The notes under the pieces are model-generated. The model saw only the letters and a program-made list of their open reading frames with translations. It had not been told where the DNA came from and did not search any database. A DNA stretch of 64,000 nucleotides from Lachnospiraceae bacterium. Lineage in GTDB: Bacteria; Bacillota_A; Clostridia; Lachnospirales; Lachnospiraceae. Shown here one piece after another: positions 53,705-62,344 of this stretch (position 1 is the first letter of the stretch; every line of letters begins with the position of its first letter). Position numbers and translations under genes: made by a program. The DNA is taken from contig JAFWYN010000025.1 of assembly GCA_017522685.1 (NCBI GenBank), positions 60,867 through 124,866 on the forward strand, read 5' to 3'.

Positions 53705-54736
53705 ATGGCAAAAGTAATTACAATGGGTGAAATTATGTTGAGATTATCCACCCCTAATAACGAGAAGTTTATTCAGGCAGATGAATTTGATGTGTGCTAC
53801 GGCGGCGGAGAAGCAAATGTGGCAGTGTCTTTGGCAAATTACGGACATACGTCAGAGTTTGTAACCGCAGTACCGGATAATGAAATCGGTGAGTGTGCCG
53901 TGGCAGCTTTGAGAAAGTATAATGTAGGTACCAAGCATATTGCAAAATGCGGCGAAAGACTGGGTATCTATTTCCTGGAGTCCGGTTCAGCCATGAGACC
54001 CTCCAAGGTGGTATATGACAGAGCACATTCTTCCATTTCGACAGCTACCGAAGCAGATTTTGATTTCACGGCTATTTTCGAGGGAGCGGATTGGTTTCAC
54101 TTCACCGGTATTACCCCCGCCGTATCCGATGCAGCAGCAGAATTGACGAAGAAGGCTTTGATTGCCGCAAAGAAGGCCGGTGTAAAGGTATCTGTGGATT
54201 TGAACTTCCGTAAAAAATTATGGAGCTCAGAGAAGGCACAGAAGGTTATGACCAATCTGATGCAGTATGTGGATGTATGTATCGGTAACGAAGAAGATGC
54301 AGAGCTGGTGCTGGGATTTAAGCCAGGTGAAACCGATGTAACCAGCGGTGAGCTGGAGCTGGCAGGATACAAGTCCATCTTCGAACAGATGGTGGAGAAA
54401 TTTAACTTTGAATACTGCGTATCCTCCTTACGTGTAAGCCGTTCGGCTTCCGACAATGGCTGGTCAGCTTGTATTTATTGCCGCGATACCAAGGAATTTT
54501 ATCATTCCAAGGAATACACCATTCATCCCATCGTAGACAGAGTGGGTGGCGGAGACTCCTTTGCCGGCGGCGTGATTTGCGGTATGTTGGATGGCAAAGA
54601 TTTCAGAAGTGCATTAGAGTTCGGTGTGGCTGCTTCTGCTTTGAAGCATACTATCCCCGGAGATTTTAACCTGGTATCCAGAAAAGAAGTGGAGACGCTG
54701 GCAGGCGGAGATGCTTCGGGACGCGTACAGAGATAG
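53705..54736 (+). CDS. kdgK: 2-keto-3-deoxygluconate kinase (PfkB family sugar kinase)
   Basis: 343 residues with MGEIMLRLSTPNNEKF at the start, a substrate loop YGGGEANVAVSLANYG and the ATP motif DRVGGGDSFAGGVICGM near 280. With the upstream aldolase it makes KDPG from KDG, so this pair completes hexuronate catabolism; uronate isomerase or dehydratase genes are not in the window. It ends before the 171-nt long inverted repeat. Confidence 0.88.
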   Translation: MAKVITMGEIMLRLSTPNNEKFIQADEFDVCYGGGEANVAVSLANYGHTSEFVTAVPDNEIGECAVAALRKYNVGTKHIAKCGERLGIYFLESGSAMRPSKVVYDRAHSSISTATEADFDFTAIFEGADWFHFTGITPAVSDAAAELTKKALIAAKKAGVKVSVDLNFRKKLWSSEKAQKVMTNLMQYVDVCIGNEEDAELVLGFKPGETDVTSGELELAGYKSIFEQMVEKFNFEYCVSSLRVSRSASDNGWSACIYCRDTKEFYHSKEYTIHPIVDRVGGGDSFAGGVICGMLDGKDFRSALEFGVAASALKHTIPGDFNLVSRKEVETLAGGDASGRVQR

Positions 54737-54750
54737 AATGATTTATGAAT

Positions 54751-54921
54751 AAAAAGGGAATCCCCACCCGTATATACCCTATTTGGACACGCTTTCGCTT
54801 GGACTCAAACGTAACGGCACTAAGCTCGTGACGAAGCAAGCTTCGTCTTAAAACCTCGCTAAGGGCCGACGTTTTCCTACAGTCCTGCATTAGGGTATAT
54901 ACGGGTGGGGATTCCCTTTTT
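54751..54921. repeat. 171-nt long inverted repeat with 31-bp perfect arms
   Basis: The left arm 54751-54781 and right arm 54891-54921 are exact reverse complements (arm begins AAAAAGGGAATCCCCACCCG). The 109 nt between them fold further: GGAC/GTCC, AACGT...CGGC with GCCG...ACGTT, and a hairpin GACGAAG/CTTCGTC near 54830-54847. So the whole segment is a long imperfect palindrome. It sits between the convergent kdgK and DtxR-like genes and ends in a T run on each strand, so it can terminate both. The length far exceeds a normal terminator; a MITE or a structured RNA element is possible. Confidence 0.85.
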
Positions 54922-54928
54922 ATTTTTA

Positions 54929-55297
54929 CTATTGTAATCGTTTTGCGTGCTCCTTAATCGCTTCGAAAGATTCGCAGCTCAGTACATGTTCGATTTTGCA
55001 GGCATCCTCGGAAGCAATAGCTTCATCAACGCCCAGACTCATCAGCCATTTGGTCAGCAATTCGTGACGCTCAAAAATCATCTCCGCGATGGCCTTGCCG
55101 CTATCCGTAAGGTAGATAAAGCCTTCCTTGGTGACGGTAATATGTTCCTTTTCACGTAAGTTTTTCATGGCTACGCTGATGCTGGACTTCTTATAGCCCA
55201 GTTCTTCTGCAATATCCACTGAACGCACTACAGGGCGTACCTTGCTTAACATCAATATGGTTTCTAAATAATTCTCAGCAGATTCGTTTGTATGCAT
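54929..55297 (-). CDS. DtxR/MntR-type metal-dependent repressor
   Basis: 122 residues, the short (MntR-like) form without an SH3 domain. Winged helix SVDIAEELGYKKSSISVAMK at about 27-46, then the dimer/metal region with ERHELLTKWL and ACKIEHVLS. Members sense Mn or Fe and repress metal uptake genes; none are adjacent, so the targets lie elsewhere. The gene stands alone between the long inverted repeat and azlD. Confidence 0.87.
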   Translation of the reverse strand: MHTNESAENYLETILMLSKVRPVVRSVDIAEELGYKKSSISVAMKNLREKEHITVTKEGFIYLTDSGKAIAEMIFERHELLTKWLMSLGVDEAIASEDACKIEHVLSCESFEAIKEHAKRLQ

Positions 55298-55398
55298 TTG
55301 TGCCTCCGTTTATTTAAATACGCATAAACTCGTATAGCTGTTGTCGGTATCTTTTATGTAATGAGTATACCACATAAGGAAATGATGGTCAAATGATA

Positions 55399-55704
55399 CT
55401 ACAAAAACAACTCCGCAATCAGTACGGTTGCACAACAGATGATGGCAACCTTGAACAGATCAAATCCAAACCACGCCACCAATACGCCTAATATTAGTGC
55501 CAAGGCACCGGAAATAGGGATTTGGGTAGCATATAGAATGGCAGGAAAGGTCATAACTGCCAGTGTCACATAGGGAACATAGTATAAAAATGACTGAATG
55601 AACCGGTTTTTAATGGGCTTTCTGATTAGGGTCAGGGGCAGCACACGGATGGCATAGGTAACGGCTGCCATAATGGTAATATATACATAAACATTCTCTG
55701 TCAT
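55399..55704 (-). CDS. azlD: AzlD-like branched-chain amino-acid exporter small subunit
   Basis: 101 residues, three to four hydrophobic helices (IMAAVTYAIRVLPLTLIRKP, YVTLAVMTFPAILYA, ALALILGVLVAWFG). With AzlC it forms a two-part exporter for branched-chain amino acids. The ATG at 55704 overlaps the azlC stop by 4 bases (ATGA), so the pair is coupled. Confidence 0.87.
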   Translation of the reverse strand: MTENVYVYITIMAAVTYAIRVLPLTLIRKPIKNRFIQSFLYYVPYVTLAVMTFPAILYATQIPISGALALILGVLVAWFGFDLFKVAIICCATVLIAELFL

Positions 55705-56453
55705 GTGTTTTCCTCCTGTGTTTCTGCACCGGCCGTTTCTCTGGGAAAGAGAATGGCAGCCAGAGAGGCAATCACTACGGTTAGGATGATGGTTCGGGTA
55801 CCATCGGTCATATCCTTCAGTATGGGAAGGAGAGTGGCTGCATAGCTGGTGGCAAAGCAAATAATAATCAGCCCGGCAATGATTTTGTCCTTCTTAGCCG
55901 GAGGGATAATCACTGCCAGAAACATACCGTATAAGGCTACACTAAATGCACTTACCAGGCGTATGGGCAACATATTACCTGCTATAATCCCCAGGGAAGT
56001 ACCCAGAGCCCAGGGAAAAGCAGAAGTGATAAATGCACCATAGCTGTAATAGGGATTCAGGTGTCCCGGGCGTGCAATGGCAATGCCGAACAGTTCGTCA
56101 GTAATACCAAAGGCCATCAGGATTCGATGCTTTATGGAAAGCTTTGAATTCATACGCTGACTCATGGCAGTACTCATCAATAAATAACGGGCATTGGCGA
56201 TCAGGGTGGCAATGGCGATTTCTATGTAAGCCGCACCGGCTGCAATGGACAAAAATCCCACATATTCGCCGGCGGATGCCATGCATAAGAGGCTTACTAC
56301 AAAGCCTTGGATAGGTGTAAGACCGGCACTTTTGGCAGCGATACCCAGTGAAAAGGAAACCGCTAAATAGCCAAGTCCTATGGGAATACCGTCTTTTAGA
56401 CCCTGCCGAAAGACGATTGAGTTTTCTTTTGGTTGATTTGTATTTTTCATCAT
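55701..56453 (-). CDS. azlC: AzlC-like branched-chain amino-acid exporter large subunit
   Basis: 250 residues with GLKDGIPIGLGYLAVSFSLG, a segment typical for AzlC, and about seven membrane helices. It exports branched-chain amino acids with AzlD, whose gene follows on the same strand. The start is ATG 56453 or 56450; the AAGGA site lies about 15 bases away, longer than usual. Confidence 0.87.
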   Translation of the reverse strand: MMKNTNQPKENSIVFRQGLKDGIPIGLGYLAVSFSLGIAAKSAGLTPIQGFVVSLLCMASAGEYVGFLSIAAGAAYIEIAIATLIANARYLLMSTAMSQRMNSKLSIKHRILMAFGITDELFGIAIARPGHLNPYYSYGAFITSAFPWALGTSLGIIAGNMLPIRLVSAFSVALYGMFLAVIIPPAKKDKIIAGLIIICFATSYAATLLPILKDMTDGTRTIILTVVIASLAAILFPRETAGAETQEENT

Positions 56454-56617
56454 ATGTCAATAGAAATCCTTCTAAATTATTTAAATAGGCAACGAAGGTA
56501 TCATATCACCAATAGGTCGATTTTTCAATGCAAATTTATCAGAAATTATTTGTATTTCTAAAGATTTTGGAGTATACTTAAATCATTATATTATAAAATG
56601 AATATTGGAGGTTGGTT

Positions 56618-57418
56618 ATGGGTTTTTTGACAGGTAAAACGGCGATTATCACCGGCGCAGGACGTGCGGTACTTAGTGACGGCAGATGTGGTTCTATTGG
56701 TTATGGTATTGCCACTGCTTATGCCAAGGAAGGTGCAAACTTAGTTATTACCGGACGTAATGTAAAGAAGCTGGAGGATGCAAAAGAAGAGCTGGAGCGT
56801 TTGTATGGCATCAAAGTATTGGTGGTACAGGCTGATGTAAATGCAGGAGCGGATAATGAAGCAGTTGTAAACAATGTAGTAAAGCAGACTATCGATACTT
56901 TTGGCAGAATCGATGTATTGATTAACAATGCGCAGGCATCTGCATCCGGTGTGACATTACATGATCACACAACAGAGCAGTTTGATTTGGCAGTATATTC
57001 CGGATTATATGCAGCTTTCTATTATATGAAGGCTTGCTATCCTTATTTGGTAGAGTCTAAAGGAACCGTAGTAAACTTTGCTTCCGGTGCAGGTTTATTT
57101 GGTAATTTCGGTCAGTGTGCATATGCAGCAGCCAAGGAAGGCATCCGTGGCTTGTCCAGAGTAGCAGCTACCGAATGGGCAAAGGATGGTATCGGCGTAT
57201 TTGTAGTATGTCCTTTGGCATGGACTGCACAGCTGGAACAGTTTGAGAAGGCTTATCCCGATGCATTCAAGGCGAATGTAAAGATGCCCCCTGCAGGACA
57301 TTTTGGTGATTCTGAGCTGGAAATCGGCCGTGTATGTGTACAGGTAGCAAATCCTGACTTTAAGTACATGACCGGTGAAACCCTGACACTGGAAGGTGGT
57401 ATGGGTCTAAGACCTTAA
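56618..57418 (+). CDS. Short-chain dehydrogenase/reductase (SDR)
   Basis: 266 residues, classical SDR. An extended glycine motif TGAGRAVLSDGRCGSIGYGI has an insert between the first and last glycines. The conserved NNAQAS (normally NNAG) and the active-site YAAAKEGIRGLSR, with Ser in VNFASGAG, are present. It reduces or oxidises a small carbonyl or alcohol substrate with NAD(P). GGAGG sits 6 bases before ATG 56618. A terminator follows directly. Confidence 0.87.
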   Translation: MGFLTGKTAIITGAGRAVLSDGRCGSIGYGIATAYAKEGANLVITGRNVKKLEDAKEELERLYGIKVLVVQADVNAGADNEAVVNNVVKQTIDTFGRIDVLINNAQASASGVTLHDHTTEQFDLAVYSGLYAAFYYMKACYPYLVESKGTVVNFASGAGLFGNFGQCAYAAAKEGIRGLSRVAATEWAKDGIGVFVVCPLAWTAQLEQFEKAYPDAFKANVKMPPAGHFGDSELEIGRVCVQVANPDFKYMTGETLTLEGGMGLRP

Positions 57419-57430
57419 TCTTAAATACGA

Positions 57431-57461
57431 AAAGCTCTGAGAGTAGTCTCAGAGCTTTTTT
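57431..57461 (+). terminator. Terminator after the SDR gene
   Basis: AAAGCTCTGAGA pairs with TCTCAGAGCTTT around a GTAG loop, then a T run; it also faces the convergent Fe-ADH gene. Confidence 0.92.
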
Positions 57462-57498
57462 ATGGGATAGGAAATTGTCGCTGCCGGTATTCGCTTTC

Positions 57499-58668
57499 TT
57501 ACCAGCTAAGGTCGAAGATTTCCTTGATACGTGTATAGTTTAAGGTGACAAAGCTTTCGATTTCCCTTGTTTTATGGAAGGTGGTAAGGAGTGCCAGACG
57601 CTCTGTACAATCCCGGGGAATATCAAACTCCCTGAGTCCGGTGGGCATGCCAATGGAAGCAAAAAAACTTCGCATACGACGGATACCTTCCAAGGCGGCA
57701 GTCGCATCATCTGTGTCGGTTACCTCCCAGACATTTCGGGCAAAGCCGGCAAAACGGGAGAGATTGTACTGATAAGAATATTCTGCCCAGGCAGGAAAGA
57801 GAACAGCCAAGCCTGCACCATGGGCGATATAGTCGTATTCTCCGCTCAGTGCATGCTCCAGCTGATGAACCGCCAGTTTGTTTATGCGTCCGCAGCCGGT
57901 TAAACCATTGTGAGACAGACTGGAAGCCCACATCATAGTGGCACGGGCATCATAGTCGTCAGGATGAGTCATTAGGGTGGTGCCGGCAGCAATTACCGAT
58001 TTTAACAGACTCTCTGAAAGGCGGTCGGTCAGGTCGGTAGGGGCACAATCCGTGAAGTAACGCTCCATGGTGTGCATCATAATATCCACCACACCGCAAG
58101 CAGTCTGGTATTTGCTTACGCTATAGGTAAGAACCGGATTGCAGATGGCAAACAGGGGGCGATTGAACTCGCTGTTAAAGCCACGCTTCATGTTTTCTTC
58201 CGTATTGGTTAGAACAGCAGAGGCACTCATTTCACTTCCGGCAGCTGCCAGGGTCAGGATACAGCCGATGGGAAGGCTTTTGGCCGGACTTTGCTTGCCG
58301 GAAGAAAACTCCCAGACATCGCAAGTGTTTGCCGCACCTGCGGCAGTACATTTGCAGGAGTCAATAACACTTCCGCCGCCTACTGCCAGAATCATTTCCA
58401 CCTTCTTTTCCTTCGCCAGCTTCACAGCCTCCCGTACAAAGGAAAGCTTCGGGTTAGGCTCCACACCGCCCATTTCCACTACAGTGATATTATACCGGGA
58501 AAGAGAGTTCATAACCTCATCATAAAGCCCGGAGGTTTTGATACTGTTCTGACCGTATTGGAGCATAATTGTGCGAAAACCATAGTTATGGATAATAGCC
58601 CCCACGTCCTTGTGGGTATCTTTGCCAAAATAAACCTTAGTAGGTGTATAGTATGTAAAATCAAGCAT
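57499..58668 (-). CDS. Iron-containing alcohol dehydrogenase
   Basis: 389 residues, the usual length. N-terminal FTYYTPTKVYFGKDT, NAD-binding LAVGGGSVIDSCK, and the metal-binding segment with HQLEHALSGEYDYIAHGAGL. It resembles butanol dehydrogenase-type Fe-ADHs of clostridia, which reduce aldehydes with NAD(P)H in fermentation. The start is ATG 58668; GGAGG lies 13 bases upstream, a long gap, so an alternative start is possible. Confidence 0.87.
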   Translation of the reverse strand: MLDFTYYTPTKVYFGKDTHKDVGAIIHNYGFRTIMLQYGQNSIKTSGLYDEVMNSLSRYNITVVEMGGVEPNPKLSFVREAVKLAKEKKVEMILAVGGGSVIDSCKCTAAGAANTCDVWEFSSGKQSPAKSLPIGCILTLAAAGSEMSASAVLTNTEENMKRGFNSEFNRPLFAICNPVLTYSVSKYQTACGVVDIMMHTMERYFTDCAPTDLTDRLSESLLKSVIAAGTTLMTHPDDYDARATMMWASSLSHNGLTGCGRINKLAVHQLEHALSGEYDYIAHGAGLAVLFPAWAEYSYQYNLSRFAGFARNVWEVTDTDDATAALEGIRRMRSFFASIGMPTGLREFDIPRDCTERLALLTTFHKTREIESFVTLNYTRIKEIFDLSW

Positions 58669-58825
58669 AGTTTTAGTATTACCTCCGTAAATAATATGTG
58701 GGAAAATATAAGTCGTTGCTTGCAAATATTATACCATTGTTTAAAGGAGTTACCAATCATTTTAGTGTAAATGTGGAAAATGTGGAATTGTGCGAATAAC
58801 AAACACAATTTTTGCAAAAAAACCA

Positions 58826-58854
58826 TTGACAAATAGTAGTCAAGGTGCTATTAT
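58826..58854 (+). promoter_or_regulatory. Promoter of tRNA-Leu
   Basis: TTGACA at 58826-58831, a 17-bp spacer and TATTAT at 58849-58854, about 35 bases before the tRNA. Confidence 0.88.
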
Positions 58855-58888
58855 CATATTTGCTTGGTAAACAGCAGTTTATCAGTAA

Positions 58889-58972
58889 GCGGAAGTGTCG
58901 GAACTGGCAGACGAGCAAGACTAAGGATCTTGTGGTGGTTACACCGTGTGGGTTCAAGTCCCATCTTCCGCA
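58889..58972 (+). tRNA. tRNA-Leu (anticodon AAG)
   Basis: An 84-nt class II tRNA. Acceptor GCGGAAG/CTTCCGC, D stem TCG/CGA, anticodon stem CAAGA/TCTTG with loop CTAAGGA, so the anticodon is AAG at 58923-58925. It has a long variable arm (GGTG/CACC), a T stem GTGGG/CCCAT and discriminator A, all features of tRNA-Leu. A at position 34 would read CUU directly or, after deamination to inosine, further CUN codons; bacterial tRNA-Leu(AAG) is uncommon. CCA is not encoded. Confidence 0.95.
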
Positions 58973-59020
58973 GTAGAACGAAAAAGAGTAGGTCGATTGA
59001 CCTACTCTTTTTCGTTCTAC
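58973..59020. terminator. 22-bp perfect hairpin abutting the tRNA 3' end
   Basis: The arms 58973-58994 and 58999-59020 are exact reverse complements around a GATT loop and contain an internal T5 tract. The hairpin begins on the base after the tRNA discriminator, leaving almost no trailer. It can act as a terminator in both directions. Confidence 0.85.
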
Positions 59021-59022
59021 GC

Positions 59023-59155
59023 CGAGGAGTTCCTTGGACCCAGGGTCCAAGGTCTCCTCGCCACGTAAGTGGCTTCGTCGGTCGGTTCGACGGGAAAAAG
59101 GTCCACCGGACCTTTTTCTGTTTCCGTCTCACCCCATCTTCCGCATTGGGGTGAG
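59023..59155. repeat. Run of stem-loops with a duplicate of the tRNA 3' end
   Basis: Successive hairpins: CGAGGAG...CTCCTCG with inner CCTTGGACCC/GGGTCCAAGG (59023-59060), CCAC/GTGG (59061-59072), CGTCG/CGACG (59076-59092), AAAAAGGTCC/GGACCTTTTT (59095-59117) and CTCACCCC/GGGGTGAG (59128-59155). The last loop contains CCCATCTTCCGCA at 59133-59145, identical to the 13-base tRNA end at 58960-58972. The rest of the gap to 59380 shows no gene. Confidence 0.75.
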
Positions 59156-59380
59156 AGTCTAGAATACTTTAGAAATAAAGTGTTCCGGGCTTTCTTTTTT
59201 GGGAAAATCTCTGCCATCTTCGGATTCACCCTTTTCGTTTTTTGTGTAAGGTACGAGGTAATATTCCTTTTAGCCGAAGGCGTAGCTTTCTTCAAAATAC
59301 AAGTAGAATGTTATCAACAAAACAGAGAAGGAAGTATACAGTGAGAAAGATACCTGTCAGCGGAAAGCTTAAATAAATAG

Positions 59381-59440
59381 TTGACTTTCCGAAGAAAGAG
59401 TGTTATATCTATTTAAGATATTTCGTGTGCGCACACGAAA
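59381..59440 (+). promoter_or_regulatory. Promoter and 20-bp palindromic operator of the LacI-type gene
   Basis: TTGACT at 59381-59386, a 17-bp spacer and TATATC at 59404-59409. A perfect 20-bp palindrome, TTTCGTGTGCGCACACGAAA, occupies 59421-59440, just downstream of the expected transcript start. It has the central CG of LacI-family operators. A related site lies at 60465-60484, so autoregulation is likely. Confidence 0.85.
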
Positions 59441-59448
59441 GAAACGAG

Positions 59449-60447
59449 GTGAGTATCATTTCTGCAACAATAAAGGAGATTGCCCTGGCGTGCGGCGTTT
59501 CTGAGGGGACGGTGGACCGTGCATTAAACGGCAGGGAAGGTATCAAAAAAGAAACAAAAGAGAAAATTCTTCAGACAGCCAAGGAAATGGGGTACCGTCC
59601 GAATCATCTGGCAAGGAGTCTCGCCAGAGGACGTTCCGGAGCAATTGGAGTTGTCTGTGCCGGTCTGTCGAATCCGTTTTTCAGTTCTTTTGTAGAGGCT
59701 ATCGAGCGGGAGGCATATGAAAACGGTTATTATCTGAATTTGATTTTAGCCCACGGGAGCAGGGAGAAAGAAATGGAAGGTATCCAGTATCTTGCAGGTC
59801 GTCAGGTAGAAGGCATCATTATTATGCCATTGGACCACGGGGAAGATTATGAACAAGAACTGCTTCGTTTGAATATTCCGATTGTAACGGTGTATAACCG
59901 CTTGTCAGACAAATTCATTCATGTGGATGTGGATGGACGCCTGATTATGAAAAATGCTGTTCAGAGAATTGTTGAAAAAGGGTATGGAAGAATTGCTTAT
60001 CTGGACTTGGGCTACGGTACAGAGCGGGCAGCACAGAATAACCGTTATTCCATGAATCAACGGCGTCTGGGATATGAGGACGGCATGCGGGAGGAGAACC
60101 TGGGAGAGCCTGTGATTTTCCCGAAGTGTGAATGGGAGATGATACAGAAGTTTTTACAGGAAGGCTCCGGGAAGCCGGCAATTCTTTGCAGTTTTGATAA
60201 TCTTGCAATTCGGGTCTTAAATATGCTCAGAAGCCACGGTGTTTCGGTGCCGGAGGAAGTTGGGGTAATGGGCTTTGATAATATTCCGATTCTGGATTCC
60301 ATTTCACCACGGCTGTGTTCGGTGGATTGCGAAATCAAGGATTTGGGGAAAAAGGCATTTTCAGCTTTGTTACAACTAATCAACAAAGATGATACGGTAT
60401 GTGACTATGTAACAAACTATACATTTACAGATGGAGAGAGTTTATAA
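59449..60447 (+). CDS. LacI-family transcriptional regulator
   Basis: About 332 residues. N-terminal HTH TIKEIALACGVSEGTVDRAL followed by the hinge-type segment YRPNHLARSLARGRSGAIG, then the periplasmic-binding-protein-like sensor domain (GFDNIPILDSISPRLCSVD near 280). The operator at 59421 lies directly upstream. GTG 59449 is used here, but it overlaps the ribosome site GAGGTG. An ATT codon at 59458 lies 8 bases after GAGG and precedes SATIKEIA, where LacI proteins usually begin, so a rare ATT start is possible. It likely controls the two ABC genes downstream in response to a sugar. Confidence 0.9.
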   Translation: MSIISATIKEIALACGVSEGTVDRALNGREGIKKETKEKILQTAKEMGYRPNHLARSLARGRSGAIGVVCAGLSNPFFSSFVEAIEREAYENGYYLNLILAHGSREKEMEGIQYLAGRQVEGIIIMPLDHGEDYEQELLRLNIPIVTVYNRLSDKFIHVDVDGRLIMKNAVQRIVEKGYGRIAYLDLGYGTERAAQNNRYSMNQRRLGYEDGMREENLGEPVIFPKCEWEMIQKFLQEGSGKPAILCSFDNLAIRVLNMLRSHGVSVPEEVGVMGFDNIPILDSISPRLCSVDCEIKDLGKKAFSALLQLINKDDTVCDYVTNYTFTDGESL

Positions 60448-60464
60448 ATATATTTTTTGATCAG

Positions 60465-60484
60465 TTTCGTGGGCGTACACGGAA
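60465..60484 (+). promoter_or_regulatory. Second operator-like site before the ABC exporter pair
   Basis: TTTCGTGGGCGTACACGGAA matches the 20-bp palindrome at 59421-59440 in 17 of 20 positions. It lies 27 bases before the start of the ABC gene, so the LacI-type protein probably controls the exporter. Confidence 0.75.
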
Positions 60485-60511
60485 GCGATGCCTGCCACGA
60501 AGGAGGAGATT

Positions 60512-62344
60512 ATGGAGACGTTAAAGTTTGGTTTTAAGTATTGGAAGAAGAATCTGCCAATGGCGATTTTCGCACAGCTCATCGGTTTTGCTGCGATTAT
60601 TGCGGATTTAATGATACCGATGCTGTCCGGCATTCTGTTGAACTATATCATCAAGGGAGTACCGTTTAAGAAGGGGGACGGCGGGATGTTTTCCTTCCTG
60701 CTAGACGGGAGCTTCGGCGGAGTACAGACCTATGAGCTGTTCTTTCATGTAGCGCTGGTCTATGGTGCATTTATTCTCGTGCGAATTGTTTTGATTTACA
60801 GTAAAAACTTGATAAATCAGTTTTTGGGTCTGAATCTGGAGACGGATTTGCGTGTTGCGACCTTTCAAAAACTGATGGGACTTGATAGCATGACGATTTC
60901 AGAGTACAATTCCGGTGAATTGCTGCAGATTTTGAATCACGATACCATTATGTTTAAGCAAATGTTCTGTCGAATGATTCCCAATATCATTGATAGTATC
61001 TTTGTTCTTGGTTTAACCACATATCTGTTGTCTACTATCAACCTGTGGTTTATCCTGATTCCGCTGACCTTAATGCCGTTTCTGGCGGCAGCCTTGATGC
61101 GCTTCCGTAAGAAAGCAAAAGCGAATTTCCGGAAAATTCGTGAATGTGACAGCCGGATGAACTTAACAGTGCAGGAGAATATTGAAGCGGTACGTCTGGT
61201 GCGTTCCTTTACGAATGAGTCTTTGGAAAGGGAGAAATTTGACGAGAGCAACCGGAAGGTAAAAGACAGCCACATAAGCCAGATTTGGTTGTCTTCCAAG
61301 TTTGAAGTAGTCTTCCATTCCATCCGGCAGATTGCGTATATCGGTACGATTGCCATTGGTGCAGTACTGGTTATCAAAGGATATATGCTGGTTGGCTACA
61401 TTGCGACCTGTTCCGCGTATGTTATGAAAATAATGGATCACATTACGCAGATCAATAATACGCTGTTCCAGATGCAGCAACAGCTTGTGGCAGGTCAGAA
61501 GATGAAGAGTTTCATGGACTTCAGTTCCAGAATTCCGGATGAGGGTACATTAGAAGAAGTTTCGTTAATGCCGGACATCTCCATCAAGGACGCTTCTGTA
61601 ATCATTGATGAGAAGCCGGTATTGGAGCATATCACCATTGATATTCCATATGGTAAGAAGCTCGGCATCGTAGGTGGCACCGGAAGCGGTAAGAGTGTGT
61701 TGTTGAAGAGTCTGGTACGTATCCATGATGTCAATGACGGAAGCATTACGATAAACGGAACAGATGTGAAAGAATACCGGTTAAAAGCACTAAGGAGTCT
61801 CTATTCCTATGTGTTCCAGGATGTGTTCCTGTTCTCCAATACGGTAGAGTCAAATATTGCTTACAGTAATCCTGAAATTGAGGATGAATATGTGACAATG
61901 GCAGCGATAGATGCCCAGGCGCATAAGTTCATTACGGAGCTGAGCGACGGATATAAGACAATCATAGGTGAGAGAGGACTTGGTATCTCCGGCGGACAGA
62001 AGCAGCGTGTGTCGATTGCAAGAGCGCTTTTGAAGAATGCTCCGGTACTGGTGTTTGATGATTCTACCAGTGCATTGGATGTGAATACAGAGAAGAAGCT
62101 TTTGGAGACCATTAACCGTGAATACGGGGACAAAACAGTAATTATTACGGCACACCGCATGTCTTCCGTAGTGGATTGCGATGAGATTATCTACATGAAA
62201 GATGGTGTAATTACGGAGCGCGGTACCTTTACAGAGCTGATGGCATTGCAGGGAGATTTTGCACAGGTTTACAATATTCAGCAGGCACAGCGTCAACAGG
62301 TAGTAGATTTTGATGCACTGGCAGCAGAAAGCGGGGTGATGTAA
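60512..62344 (+). CDS. ABC exporter subunit A with degenerate catalytic site
   Basis: 610 residues: membrane domain to about residue 330, Walker A GGTGSGKS near 386, signature GISGGQKQR near 490, and Walker B VLVFDDSTSALD. The Glu after Walker B is Asp, a feature of the degenerate site in heterodimeric exporters such as TM287/288. AGGAGG precedes ATG 60512. The next gene starts on the base after its stop codon, so the two subunits are coupled. It is likely under LacI-type control; substrate unknown. Confidence 0.9.
   Translation: METLKFGFKYWKKNLPMAIFAQLIGFAAIIADLMIPMLSGILLNYIIKGVPFKKGDGGMFSFLLDGSFGGVQTYELFFHVALVYGAFILVRIVLIYSKNLINQFLGLNLETDLRVATFQKLMGLDSMTISEYNSGELLQILNHDTIMFKQMFCRMIPNIIDSIFVLGLTTYLLSTINLWFILIPLTLMPFLAAALMRFRKKAKANFRKIRECDSRMNLTVQENIEAVRLVRSFTNESLEREKFDESNRKVKDSHISQIWLSSKFEVVFHSIRQIAYIGTIAIGAVLVIKGYMLVGYIATCSAYVMKIMDHITQINNTLFQMQQQLVAGQKMKSFMDFSSRIPDEGTLEEVSLMPDISIKDASVIIDEKPVLEHITIDIPYGKKLGIVGGTGSGKSVLLKSLVRIHDVNDGSITINGTDVKEYRLKALRSLYSYVFQDVFLFSNTVESNIAYSNPEIEDEYVTMAAIDAQAHKFITELSDGYKTIIGERGLGISGGQKQRVSIARALLKNAPVLVFDDSTSALDVNTEKKLLETINREYGDKTVIITAHRMSSVVDCDEIIYMKDGVITERGTFTELMALQGDFAQVYNIQQAQRQQVVDFDALAAESGVM

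Noticed and set aside
59017..59344. Small frames of 90-97 codons downstream of the tRNA on both strands
   Set aside because: They are built from the hairpin sequences, so both strands appear open; no ribosome sites and no recognisable protein features.
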